From JBJFCE01 sp051888775 (lineage in GTDB: Bacteria > Bacillota > Clostridia > Lachnospirales > Lachnospiraceae), in assembly GCA_051888775.1 (NCBI GenBank), contig JBJFCE010000035.1, positions 1-14,567 of the forward strand: a stretch of DNA of 14,567 nt. Direction: 5' to 3'. Of this stretch, positions 5,720-13,320 are shown piece by piece. The position numbers were made by a program, and so were the translations under genes. Below the pieces are notes generated by a model. It searched no databases and was not told the DNA's origin. It worked only from the letters and a program-made list of their open reading frames with translations. Position 1 is the stretch's first letter. Each line of letters begins with the position of its first letter.

Positions 5720-7999
5720 TTATTCTTTTTCAAGATAGTCGCGGATACAGTTATAATAATCCGTTTCAATCAAAAGCTGGTTCATGACGATCTGCAGGTC
5801 CACTTTTTTACGCATGGCAGAGATCTCTTCGGAAGGTACTTCGATCGGATTACCGTCCAGATCGGTGGTGCGTTTGTTGGTGGAGTTATACATATAATCA
5901 TCCGTAATAAAGCTTCTGTTTCCCAACATGATGACAAAACCGGGAGAATCGGATAGGATATCTTTTCCGGGCAGCAGTCTCGAGTCATAGGTGAAGCCAA
6001 ACAGATTGGAAAGGGTTGGTATGATATCGACACTGCAGCAGGGCTTATCAATATATACCGGAGTTTCCATTGCACTGTTCCAAAGAATCAGGTTATTCTT
6101 ATAGATCTCAAAATTTGTTTCCAGTTCATGTCCGGCAAGTTCACTCAACTCTTCATTTGTCAGTCCGTACGGATAGTGATCGGCACTCATGCAGATCACG
6201 GTCTTATCAAGAACACCGTATTCTTCCAATTGTTCGATCAGATATTCCAGCGCATGATCCAGTTCGATATTGCATGCAATGTATGCCTTGCAGGCGCTGC
6301 TGTAAGGCAGATCTTCCACAGCTTCCTTGTTCTTATATGCCATGTAATTTCCGGAAAAGCTATAATTCATATGCCCACTGACAGTCATATAGTAAGCGTG
6401 GAACGGTTCATCCTGTGAAATGTATTCGGGCAGAGTTGCCTGAATCATTTCGTAATCGGACTGCGGCCACTGGTTCGGATGCTCCATCTCAAAGAGCATA
6501 TCATTCTCAATCGCTTCCTGTTCATTCATCATTCCGGCATTCGGAGCTTTAAAAATATATCCGAGGTTCGGAAGGGTCAGGTTTCTGCCGTAGTAGGTCA
6601 GGTTATTGTTGTGATAGGCATAGCTTGTAACGCCGAGCTGTTCAAACTGGTGTGCCATCGTGAACGGAAGATAATTTTCCGCAGTCTGGACAAACGAGTA
6701 TACGCCGCGCGGACGGTTCGGATTCGTTAAAAGCCCGGTACAGTTCATAAATTCTCCGCCGCAGGTGCTTTCTCCGGTAGGCGGTACATAATAGTTGTTG
6801 AACACAAAACCGTTATTGACCAGCTTATAAAGGGTGGGAGTCAATTCTTCGTCCACACAGTAGGGAGAAAAAGCTTCTGCGGTAATGTAAATCAGATTGT
6901 AGCCTTCAAACATACCCGTATATTCGTTTTTACGTGTTGCGGGGAGAGAGGCAAAATACTGGTGCAGTTTTTGCAGTGCCTCGTCGGTTTCTGCTTTTGC
7001 GAGTGTGCCGAACGGGATATTGATGATATTGGGCGAGGTACTGAATGCCGGTTCTGCGGATGTGCCGGTATCGGCTTCAGGCTGACCGGCGGAATCTGTC
7101 ACAGAAGAATTATCCATGTTGCTTCCGGAACCGGTGGAATCATCCAAAATCGTATCATCAATGATCACGCCGTCTTCGGAGAATTCACCGGAGGTCTCGA
7201 TTACGATATCGCCCAGATCTATCGTTCGGGAATCAGGATCGAGAAATTGCCCGAGATTCAGACGGAGGGTCGTGAGCACACCGTAATTTTCCATGGCGGT
7301 TTTGGTATCAAACATATCGTGGTAATTCTCATAAATAGAAGTATGCTCTCTGTCGCTGAGATTGACGGACACAACAGATAAAATAGCAAATAGTACGGCT
7401 CCCGCAAGATAGGAAAGTGATATAAACCAACGATTACGGTTCATATTCATGCCGAACTTTAACAGAACTCCGTAAGCAACAAGCGGAACTGCCAGTAACA
7501 GAAGCGCGGGCAGACATTCCCAGATGGCGATCAGGAGCTCACGGTAATACAGTACTACCTGAAAGTTGCCGGCACCCAGATCCGTAATGACCAGCGGGAT
7601 TTTAAAAATATGCTGATAGACGGTCTCTGCAAGGTAGAGTATATATGCTATTGACAGCAATACCCAAAGCAGGATCTTATTGGCACGTGCCGGAAAGATG
7701 CTTACAAGTGTGAGAAGCAGAAGACCAACCGGAACGGAGAATAACAGCGGGTAATACCAAAACTGTCCGAAAGAATGGAAAGTAAACAGATGGTATATGA
7801 GTTCCATATATGCAAAAGAAAGCACACATAAAGCAATTTGTGAAATGGGATTGGCAAATTTGCCAAAACTTCTTTTGAGTGCTTTTTCTTTTGTGCTCTC
7901 TTTTGCGTTCTCTTTTGTGCTCTCTTTTACGTTCTCTTTTGTGCTCTCTTTTGTGTTCTCTTTTGGAGTTTCTCCATTTTTTTGTGCAGTTCTTTTCAT
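5720..7999 (-). CDS. LTA synthase family membrane sulfatase-like protein
   Basis: A 759-residue envelope enzyme of the LtaS/alkaline-phosphatase superfamily. These use phosphatidylglycerol to build or decorate glycerophosphate polymers outside the membrane. Order: a lysine-rich repetitive cytoplasmic tail (1-45), five membrane segments (about 52-74, 82-102, 108-128, 155-180, 191-212), a long acidic Ser/Thr-rich linker (about 255-340), and a sulfatase domain (about 360-690). Catalytic candidates: E375 (metal), T412 in GEST (nucleophile), R428 or R431, H543, and D607-H608 (metal). S. aureus LtaS has a GKTSD-type motif at the nucleophile; this protein has GESTCGGEF, so the acceptor may differ. 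ATG 7999 is preferred: GAAGAAGG on the minus strand ends seven bases upstream. The 19-residue longer frame to 8056 starts upstream of the -10 box of the predicted promoter. It lies downstream of the AIM24-like gene on the same strand but has its own promoter. Confidence 0.88.
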   Translation of the reverse strand: MKRTAQKNGETPKENTKESTKENVKESTKENAKESTKEKALKRSFGKFANPISQIALCVLSFAYMELIYHLFTFHSFGQFWYYPLLFSVPVGLLLLTLVSIFPARANKILLWVLLSIAYILYLAETVYQHIFKIPLVITDLGAGNFQVVLYYRELLIAIWECLPALLLLAVPLVAYGVLLKFGMNMNRNRWFISLSYLAGAVLFAILSVVSVNLSDREHTSIYENYHDMFDTKTAMENYGVLTTLRLNLGQFLDPDSRTIDLGDIVIETSGEFSEDGVIIDDTILDDSTGSGSNMDNSSVTDSAGQPEADTGTSAEPAFSTSPNIINIPFGTLAKAETDEALQKLHQYFASLPATRKNEYTGMFEGYNLIYITAEAFSPYCVDEELTPTLYKLVNNGFVFNNYYVPPTGESTCGGEFMNCTGLLTNPNRPRGVYSFVQTAENYLPFTMAHQFEQLGVTSYAYHNNNLTYYGRNLTLPNLGYIFKAPNAGMMNEQEAIENDMLFEMEHPNQWPQSDYEMIQATLPEYISQDEPFHAYYMTVSGHMNYSFSGNYMAYKNKEAVEDLPYSSACKAYIACNIELDHALEYLIEQLEEYGVLDKTVICMSADHYPYGLTNEELSELAGHELETNFEIYKNNLILWNSAMETPVYIDKPCCSVDIIPTLSNLFGFTYDSRLLPGKDILSDSPGFVIMLGNRSFITDDYMYNSTNKRTTDLDGNPIEVPSEEISAMRKKVDLQIVMNQLLIETDYYNCIRDYLEKE
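7889..7960 (-). repeat. 12-bp tandem repeat, six units, inside the LTA-synthase-like gene
   Basis: Six contiguous 12-base units run from 7889 to 7960. TTTTGTGCTCTC occurs at 7889, 7913 and 7937, and alternates with TTTTGCGTTCTC (7901), TTTTACGTTCTC (7925) and TTTTGTGTTCTC (7949). The higher-order period is 24 bases. On the coding (minus) strand each pair encodes KEN(T/V/A)-KEST, giving three 8-residue repeats in the cytoplasmic N-terminal tail. Unit changes keep the reading frame. Confidence 0.93.
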
Positions 8000-8033
8000 G
8001 GATGAGCCTTCTTCTGTAATTGAATATTGATAT

Positions 8034-8061
8034 ATTATATCATAAATGCTACGCATTCATG
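8034..8061 (-). promoter_or_regulatory. Extended -10 promoter of the LTA-synthase-like gene, with an inverted repeat in the spacer
   Basis: On the minus strand, TG, one base and a perfect TATAAT occupy 8042 down to 8034 (extended -10). Transcription should start near 8027, about 28 bases before ATG 7999. Directly upstream, 8061-8041 read CATGAATGC-GTA-GCATTTATG, a 9-bp inverted repeat with one G-T position. It fills the region where a -10/-35 spacer would lie and could be an operator. No good -35 box is present. Confidence 0.6.
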
Positions 8062-8113
8062 ACTGATGTCCATTCGGACGCTTCCCGGAAAAATGTCAGA
8101 TAGTGTAAACACT

Positions 8114-8908
8114 TTATTTCGGACTGTTGGAAGTAGACATATTTCTGCCCGGAAGGGTAGGTGCAAGCAGGATCTTACCGGTACCGCGGTATACATTGAC
8201 GAAGCCTTCGCCGCTGACAGCGGAACCAAGCAGGGATTTGGTGGATTTTTCTACCGTAAACTGCAGGGTATTGGACCATGCGACTGCCATATTGCCGTCA
8301 ATCTTTACAACGTCATCTTGAAGTACGATTTCCAGAAGTTCTTCTCTCGGAACCGGACTTTCCAGTACGGCGATTCCCTGTCCGGAAAGAGAAAGATTAA
8401 ATAAGCCTTCTCTGCCCAAAAGTGCAGAGGAAACGTTGGTTCTGGCAACAACGGACTCCTGTAAAGAAGCATCGCATGCAAGGAACATGCCGTCATCCAG
8501 TACCATGCCGGTTCCCCAGTTGGCAACATTTTCCAACAGAATATAGCTATAAGTCGGTTCCAGCATCAGATAACCGTAGCCCTGATAGATCGGTTTTGCC
8601 GTGGATTCACCAGTCACGGAACTCTTTAATGCTTTTCCGAGAAAATCGCCGACTCCTTTGACTCCGGAAGTCATCTGAACATTGCCGGCAGTCCATTGCA
8701 TGGCGCCTGCCTGCGTTTTTACGGCGTTACCGTTTAACAGACAGAGTACCTGACGTTTGCGGAGGTTCATTTCCTGCATATAATAAGCGGTTACAGCGTT
8801 ATAAGCAGAAACACTCATGTCTCTTTGGTGTTCATAAAGAATGTAGGGTCCCATCTGTGCGATCTGAAGCATGTTAGGATTGTTCTGAAAATTGTTTAAT
8901 TGAATCAT
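8114..8908 (-). CDS. AIM24 family protein (DUF124)
   Basis: A 264-residue protein of the AIM24 family, named after a yeast mitochondrial protein and widespread in bacteria with no settled biochemical role. The family folds as repeated beta-strands. Hallmarks here are the glycine-rich turns GREGLF (165-170), SGQGIA (175-180), SGEGFVNVY (232-240) and GTGKILLAP (242-250). There is no signal peptide and no membrane segment, so it is probably cytosolic or peripheral. The start at 8908 is supported by AGGGGGA on the minus strand, seven bases upstream; the longer frame to 9037 has no such site and runs through the promoter. It has a strong promoter of its own. Downstream on the same strand is the LTA-synthase-like gene, and some read-through is possible because only a weak 5-bp hairpin (8102-8113) separates them. 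Confidence 0.85.
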   Translation of the reverse strand: MIQLNNFQNNPNMLQIAQMGPYILYEHQRDMSVSAYNAVTAYYMQEMNLRKRQVLCLLNGNAVKTQAGAMQWTAGNVQMTSGVKGVGDFLGKALKSSVTGESTAKPIYQGYGYLMLEPTYSYILLENVANWGTGMVLDDGMFLACDASLQESVVARTNVSSALLGREGLFNLSLSGQGIAVLESPVPREELLEIVLQDDVVKIDGNMAVAWSNTLQFTVEKSTKSLLGSAVSGEGFVNVYRGTGKILLAPTLPGRNMSTSNSPK

Positions 8909-9007
8909 TAAAAATTCCCCCTGAATTAAGTAGTGGTCTGCATGTGCGGTTTCTGTAATACGGTAAGATTCGGAACAGATCTGCACTGTGCAAATATGTA
9001 TGAAGTT

Positions 9008-9044
9008 ATTATATAGCGGCACCGGAACTTTCGTCAATGACGAA
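9008..9044 (-). promoter_or_regulatory. Sigma-A promoter of the AIM24-like gene with an overlapping palindrome
   Basis: On the minus strand: -35 TTGACG (9037-9032), an 18-base spacer, -10 TATAAT (9013-9008). This is close to consensus. Transcription should start near 9001, giving a leader of about 90 bases. A perfect palindrome, TTCGTC-AAT-GACGAA (9030-9044), covers the -35 box and is placed as a repressor operator would be. The region is shared with the divergent GH5 gene, whose own promoter I could not identify. The leader also contains small perfect inverted repeats at 8977-8984 (CAGATCTG) and 8982-8992 (TGCAC-T-GTGCA). Confidence 0.72.
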
Positions 9045-9146
9045 GCAGAAGGGTATGGAAAAAAAACACGGGATGGAGTATACTGTATAAGTGGGAGTTT
9101 AGGATTTTGCTTTGGAATAGATCAAATCTGTGCGGAGGATAATGAT

Positions 9147-10304
9147 ATGAAAGTAAGCAAACGTGGATTTTTATCACTATGTTTATGTATGACATTGGTA
9201 TTGATGCTGTTTTCCGGCTGTGGCAAGCAGACTGAAACAACGGAAAACGGAGGAACAACGGAAAGCAACGAAACAACGGAAAGCGGCGAAACAGAGGTAA
9301 ATGACATAACGGAGGAAACAACGGGACAGGAGACCGGAGATGTGGTTACGGACAATGTTTCCGAAGAGGAAGAAAGCGGCTCACAGGCTGCTGAGGAAAT
9401 CTACGGATTTCATGTGGATGGCAACCGACTGCTTGATGCAAACGGTAATGAATTTATCATGCGAGGTGTCAATCATGCACACGCATGGTATGCCAATAAT
9501 GATGCAAAAGCGCTGGAGGGAATCGCGGCAACCGGTGCAAATAGTGTCAGGATCGTCATTTCCGATGGGGTGGAATACAGTAAAGATTCCGCAGCCATGG
9601 TATCGGCACTGATCAGTAAATGCAGGAATCTGGGCATGATCGCCATTTTGGAGGTGCATGACGGAACCGGAAGCAATGATCCGGCAATGGTTGAGGCAGC
9701 AACGGATTTCTGGATTGAGGTCAAGGATGCGCTGATCGGAAATGAGGCATACGCGATTTTGAATATCGTAAATGAATGGCAGGGCTCTTATAGCCGTGAC
9801 AGCTATGAAAGTACATATTGTCAGGCGGTTGCAAAGCTGAGAGAGGCAGGAATCTGCAATACGATTCTGATTGATTCCAGCGGCTGGGGACAGAATCCCA
9901 AGAGCATTGTGGAGTGCGGACAGAATATCTTTGCGGCAGATCCGCTCGGCAATACGATGTTTGCAATCCATATGTACGGTACTGCGGGCAAGGATGCAGC
10001 GACGATCAAGAAGAATATTGACAGTGTCAGAGAGCTTGGACTATGTGTCTGCATCGGTGAGTTTGGCTGGAATCATTCGGACGGAGACGTGGATGAGGAT
10101 TATATTATGCAGTATTGTACCGAGACCGGTGTCGGATATCTGGCATGGTCGTGGAAGGGCAACGGCGGAGGCGTAGAATATCTGGATATGACCTCTGACT
10201 GGGATGGTGAGAATCTCTCAGCAGAATGGGGAGAAAAAGTTGTCAACGGCGAGTACGGAATCCGCAATACATCCGTACTCTGTACGGTGTTTGAACAGGA
10301 ATAA
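9147..10304 (+). CDS. Lipoprotein endo-beta-mannanase, glycoside hydrolase family 5 (subfamily 8-like)
   Basis: A 385-residue predicted surface lipoprotein. A basic start and hydrophobic stretch end in FSGC, with C25 lipidated. A low-complexity Thr/Glu/Ser linker (28-83), with three 6-residue repeats, follows as a spacer off the membrane. The catalytic TIM barrel covers about 85-380: H110 in RGVNHAH, R135, catalytic acid/base E210 in LNIVNEW, H275-M-Y277, nucleophile E305 in CIGEFGW, and W334/W336 in LAWSWKGNGGGVEYLDM. That last signature and the NEW (not NEP) motif resemble bacterial GH5_8 mannanases, which cut beta-1,4-mannan backbones internally. No carbohydrate-binding module is present. 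GGAGG (9134-9138) lies eight bases before ATG 9147, which gives a proper signal peptide; the longer frame from 8988 does not. Substrate certainty is good for mannan, not absolute. trkA follows after 54 bases. Confidence 0.88.
   Translation: MKVSKRGFLSLCLCMTLVLMLFSGCGKQTETTENGGTTESNETTESGETEVNDITEETTGQETGDVVTDNVSEEEESGSQAAEEIYGFHVDGNRLLDANGNEFIMRGVNHAHAWYANNDAKALEGIAATGANSVRIVISDGVEYSKDSAAMVSALISKCRNLGMIAILEVHDGTGSNDPAMVEAATDFWIEVKDALIGNEAYAILNIVNEWQGSYSRDSYESTYCQAVAKLREAGICNTILIDSSGWGQNPKSIVECGQNIFAADPLGNTMFAIHMYGTAGKDAATIKKNIDSVRELGLCVCIGEFGWNHSDGDVDEDYIMQYCTETGVGYLAWSWKGNGGGVEYLDMTSDWDGENLSAEWGEKVVNGEYGIRNTSVLCTVFEQE
9236..9289 (+). repeat. 18-bp tandem repeat in the mannanase linker
   Basis: AACAACGGAAA recurs at exact 18-base steps (9236, 9254, 9272), encoding three TTE(N/S)-type hexapeptides in the lipoprotein spacer. 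The unit is a multiple of three, so copy-number change would keep the frame. Confidence 0.85.
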
Positions 10305-10358
10305 AAAGAATCTTCGGTAGGGCAGAAGAAATACATACCGGAGTACGGAGGGATAGCA

Positions 10359-11747
10359 ATGTTCGGATCAAAGAATTCCGGCGAAAAAGGATTACAGATC
10401 ATTATTGTAGGCTGCGGAAAAGTCGGTGCAACACTGGTTGAGCAGCTTTGCAAAGAAGGACATGATATTACGATCATCGATAAGAATCCGCAGAAGATAC
10501 AGGAGATCACGAACCTCTATGATGTAATGGGACTGGTGGGAAACGGTGCCAGTTACAGTGTGCAGATGGAGGCAGGCATTGAAAATACTGATCTGATCAT
10601 TGCGGTCACGGAATCTGATGAGCTGAATCTGCTTTGTTGTACGGTGGCGAAGCGTGTCGGACACTGTGCAGCGATTGCGCGGGTACGCACACCGGATTAC
10701 AGTCAGGAGGCAGGTTATCTTCGGGAAAAACTGGGATTAGCCATGATTATTAACCCGGAATTGGAAGCGGCAAAAGAAGCATCCCGTATTTTGTATCTGC
10801 CGACGGCGTTAGAGGTGAATTCCTTTGCCCACGGAGAGGCAGAGCTGATCAAGTTTAAGGTGCCGGAAGGAAATGTGCTGGACGGTATGACGATCATGGA
10901 GCTTGGCAAGAGCGATATGCCCAATATTCTGATCTGCGCCATTGAGCGTGGCGGGGAAGTTTATATCCCTTCCGGTGATTTTCGGATGGCAAAGGGAGAT
11001 GTAATTTCTTTTGTGGCATCCAGAAAACTTGCCAAGAATTTTTTGGAGCGTATCGGCTTTAAAACAACGCGTGTCAAGAACACGATGATCATCGGCGGCG
11101 GAAAAGCGGCTTATTATCTGGCAAAGCAGCTGCTCAGTATGGGGATTTCCGTAAAGATTATCGAAAGCAGCAGAGAACGCTGCGAGGAACTGAGTATCCT
11201 GCTTCCGAAAGCGATTATCATTAACGGTGACGGGACGGATCAGGAGCTGCTGAAAGAGGAAGGAATCGAGTATGCGGAGTCCTTTGTACCGCTTACCGGA
11301 ATCGATGAGGAAAATATTCTTCTGACACTGTATGCAAGGCAGGTATCCAAAGCGAAGGTGATCACAAAGATCAATCATATCAATTTTAAAAATGTGATCA
11401 GTCAGCTGGATCTGGGCAGTGTTGTCTATCCACGCTATATTACATCGGAAGCGATCATTGCTTATGTCCGTGCCAAGAAGGACTCCATGAACAGCAATAT
11501 CGAGACACTTTATCATATGTTTGATCATCGGGTAGAGGCAATTGAATTCAGCGTAGAGGAAGAGTCGGAGGTTACGAATATACCGTTAAAGGATCTTGCG
11601 CTGAAAAAAAATCTCCTGATCTCTTTTATTGGCAGGAAAGGCTCTATTCTGATCCCGAGCGGGCAGGACAGTATTCAGGTCGGAGATACGGTCATGATTG
11701 TTACAACACATACCGGCTTTGACGATATACGGGATATTTTGAAATAG
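10359..11747 (+). CDS. trkA: Trk potassium uptake regulatory protein TrkA
   Basis: A 462-residue cytosolic NAD-binding gating subunit of the Trk/Ktr potassium uptake system, at the usual length for the two-module form. Module 1: Rossmann motif G18-C-G-K-V-G23 with acidic D41 (RCK-N), then a TrkA-C domain at about 155-230. Module 2: IIGGGKA (244-250) with E269, then TrkA-C at about 395-460. The second module keeps the glycine turn in a slightly altered form (GGGKAA). It assembles as a ring under the TrkH channel and senses nucleotides. GGAGGGA (10347-10353) lies five bases before the ATG. trkH begins 39 bases after its stop, so the two are almost surely cotranscribed. No promoter or terminator is evident in the 54 bases between the mannanase and trkA. 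Confidence 0.95.
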   Translation: MFGSKNSGEKGLQIIIVGCGKVGATLVEQLCKEGHDITIIDKNPQKIQEITNLYDVMGLVGNGASYSVQMEAGIENTDLIIAVTESDELNLLCCTVAKRVGHCAAIARVRTPDYSQEAGYLREKLGLAMIINPELEAAKEASRILYLPTALEVNSFAHGEAELIKFKVPEGNVLDGMTIMELGKSDMPNILICAIERGGEVYIPSGDFRMAKGDVISFVASRKLAKNFLERIGFKTTRVKNTMIIGGGKAAYYLAKQLLSMGISVKIIESSRERCEELSILLPKAIIINGDGTDQELLKEEGIEYAESFVPLTGIDEENILLTLYARQVSKAKVITKINHINFKNVISQLDLGSVVYPRYITSEAIIAYVRAKKDSMNSNIETLYHMFDHRVEAIEFSVEEESEVTNIPLKDLALKKNLLISFIGRKGSILIPSGQDSIQVGDTVMIVTTHTGFDDIRDILK

Positions 11748-11786
11748 CAGTGCCGGGATAGTGATGTTTTGGCATGGAGGTTTGGC

Positions 11787-13268
11787 ATGAACGGTTCCAT
11801 TATTCGATATATATTGGGCAGTGTATTAAAAATGGAGGGGGCATTACTGCTTCTGCCTTGTTTGATTGCGGCTTTTTATAGGGAAGAGGTAGGATTTTTC
11901 TATCTTGCAACTGCAGGAGTATGCGCGTTGTTAGGGGCAGCTATGACATGGAAAAAGCCGAAAACATATGTGTTTTATCTGAAGGAAGGCTGTGTGGCAA
12001 CTGCACTCAGCTGGATTCTGATGAGCTTGTTCGGCTGTCTGCCTTTCTATATCAGCGGAGAGATCCCTTCTTTTACGGATGCTTTATTTGAGACGATTTC
12101 CGGTTTTACCACGACCGGAGCCAGTATTTTAAATGATATTGAAAGCCTGTCCTATTGTGCTCTTTTCTGGCGTAGCTTTACGCATTGGATCGGCGGTATG
12201 GGAGTGCTGGTCTTCCTGCTGGCGATCGTTCCGTTAAGCGGAGGATCTCATATCAATCTGATGCGGGCGGAAAGCCCCGGACCGTCGGTTGGCAAACTGG
12301 TACCGAAGGTACGTTATACGGCAAGAATCCTGTATTTGATCTATTTCGGAATGACCGTTCTGGAGATCCTTCTTCTGGTATGCGGAAAAATGCCACTGTT
12401 TGATGCACTGACAACGGCATTCGGTACGGCGGGTACGGGTGGTTTTGGTATCAAAAATGACAGCATGATGAGCTATTCACCGTATATTCAGTGGATAGTG
12501 ACGATCTTTATGATCTTGTTCGGTGTGAATTTTAATGCCTATTATCTGATTCTGTTCGGAAAGCTCAGAAAAGCGCTTGGGATGGAAGAAGTGCGTAGCT
12601 ATTTTCTGATCATTCTGGCAGCTACGGGGATTATTTTTGTGAATATTCGGAATATGTGCGATGGTGTTTTTGATGCGCTGACCCATGCGGCATTTCAGGT
12701 GGGTTCGATTATTACTACGACAGGATTTTCTACGGTGGACTTTGATTTGTGGCCGCAGGCAAGTAAGACAGTACTTGTATTTTTGATGTTTGTCGGGGCA
12801 TGTGCTGGCAGTACCGGAGGTGGTATTAAGGTATCCCGGTGTCTGATCATGGTAAAGACGGTGATCAAGGAATTAAATTCCTATATTCATCCGAAGAGCA
12901 TCAAAAAGATCAAAATGGACGATAAGCCGATCGAGCATGAAGTGGTACGTTCCGTGAATGTCTATTTTATTACTTTTATGATCGTATTCGTGATATCCGT
13001 ATTTGCCGTTTCTTTTGAAGGAAAGGGACTGGTTACGAATTTTACTGCGGTGGCTGCGACGATCAACAATATCGGTCCCGGTTTGGAAATGGTCGGGCCG
13101 ACCTGCAATTTTTCGGGCTTTTCGGTCTTCTCAAAATATGTGCTGATGTTTGACATGCTGGCAGGAAGACTGGAGCTGTTTCCGCTACTTTTATTGTTCC
13201 ATCCGATCGTATGGAGGGATATCTGTACCAAACGTGTTGGGGCAAAGAAGTGTGAAAGGGCAGAATAA
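11787..13268 (+). CDS. trkH: Trk potassium transporter membrane subunit TrkH
   Basis: A 493-residue potassium channel-like transporter of the TrkH/KtrB family, with eight core membrane helices plus extra N-terminal ones. The four pore loops are visible: TTTGAS (108-113), AGTGGFG (215-221), TTTGFS (310-315) and NNIGPG (427-432). Each carries the central selectivity-filter glycine. The charged STGGGIKVSR stretch (342-351) matches the intramembrane gate region. ATG 11787 is chosen because GGAGG (11776-11780) lies six bases upstream; a TTG at 11769 would extend it by six residues but includes the Shine-Dalgarno itself. The nine bases TTTGGCATG occur twice, at 11768-11776 and 11781-11789, and the second copy ends in the start codon. 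Partner of trkA just upstream. No intrinsic terminator follows before the convergent AEC gene at 13321. Confidence 0.95.
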   Translation: MNGSIIRYILGSVLKMEGALLLLPCLIAAFYREEVGFFYLATAGVCALLGAAMTWKKPKTYVFYLKEGCVATALSWILMSLFGCLPFYISGEIPSFTDALFETISGFTTTGASILNDIESLSYCALFWRSFTHWIGGMGVLVFLLAIVPLSGGSHINLMRAESPGPSVGKLVPKVRYTARILYLIYFGMTVLEILLLVCGKMPLFDALTTAFGTAGTGGFGIKNDSMMSYSPYIQWIVTIFMILFGVNFNAYYLILFGKLRKALGMEEVRSYFLIILAATGIIFVNIRNMCDGVFDALTHAAFQVGSIITTTGFSTVDFDLWPQASKTVLVFLMFVGACAGSTGGGIKVSRCLIMVKTVIKELNSYIHPKSIKKIKMDDKPIEHEVVRSVNVYFITFMIVFVISVFAVSFEGKGLVTNFTAVAATINNIGPGLEMVGPTCNFSGFSVFSKYVLMFDMLAGRLELFPLLLLFHPIVWRDICTKRVGAKKCERAE

Positions 13269-13320
13269 CGGCAGAAACCATGGTGACGGACGGATCAGGC
13301 AATATCGGTTTTGGCAGCGG

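Noticed and set aside
6962..7381. A 139-codon plus-strand open frame
   Set aside because: Antisense to the low-complexity linker and last membrane segment of the LTA-synthase-like gene; the composition looks like a shadow, with no domain.
7889..7960. A CRISPR-like array
   Set aside because: The units are contiguous 12-mers without unique spacers and lie in frame inside a coding region.
8102..8113. Terminator after the AIM24-like gene (AGTGT-AA-ACACT)
   Set aside because: The stem is only five base pairs with a two-base loop and no directly adjoining T-tract; too weak to call.
8988..9146. A longer N-terminus for the mannanase
   Set aside because: It would bury the signal peptide 53 residues inside the protein, whereas ATG 9147 has GGAGG at good spacing and a proper lipobox.
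9381..9971. A 196-codon minus-strand open frame
   Set aside because: Antisense to the catalytic domain of the mannanase, whose active-site motifs are intact on the plus strand.
10809..11528. A 239-codon minus-strand open frame
   Set aside because: It lies wholly inside trkA in antisense, has no family resemblance, and is explained by the codon bias of the true gene.
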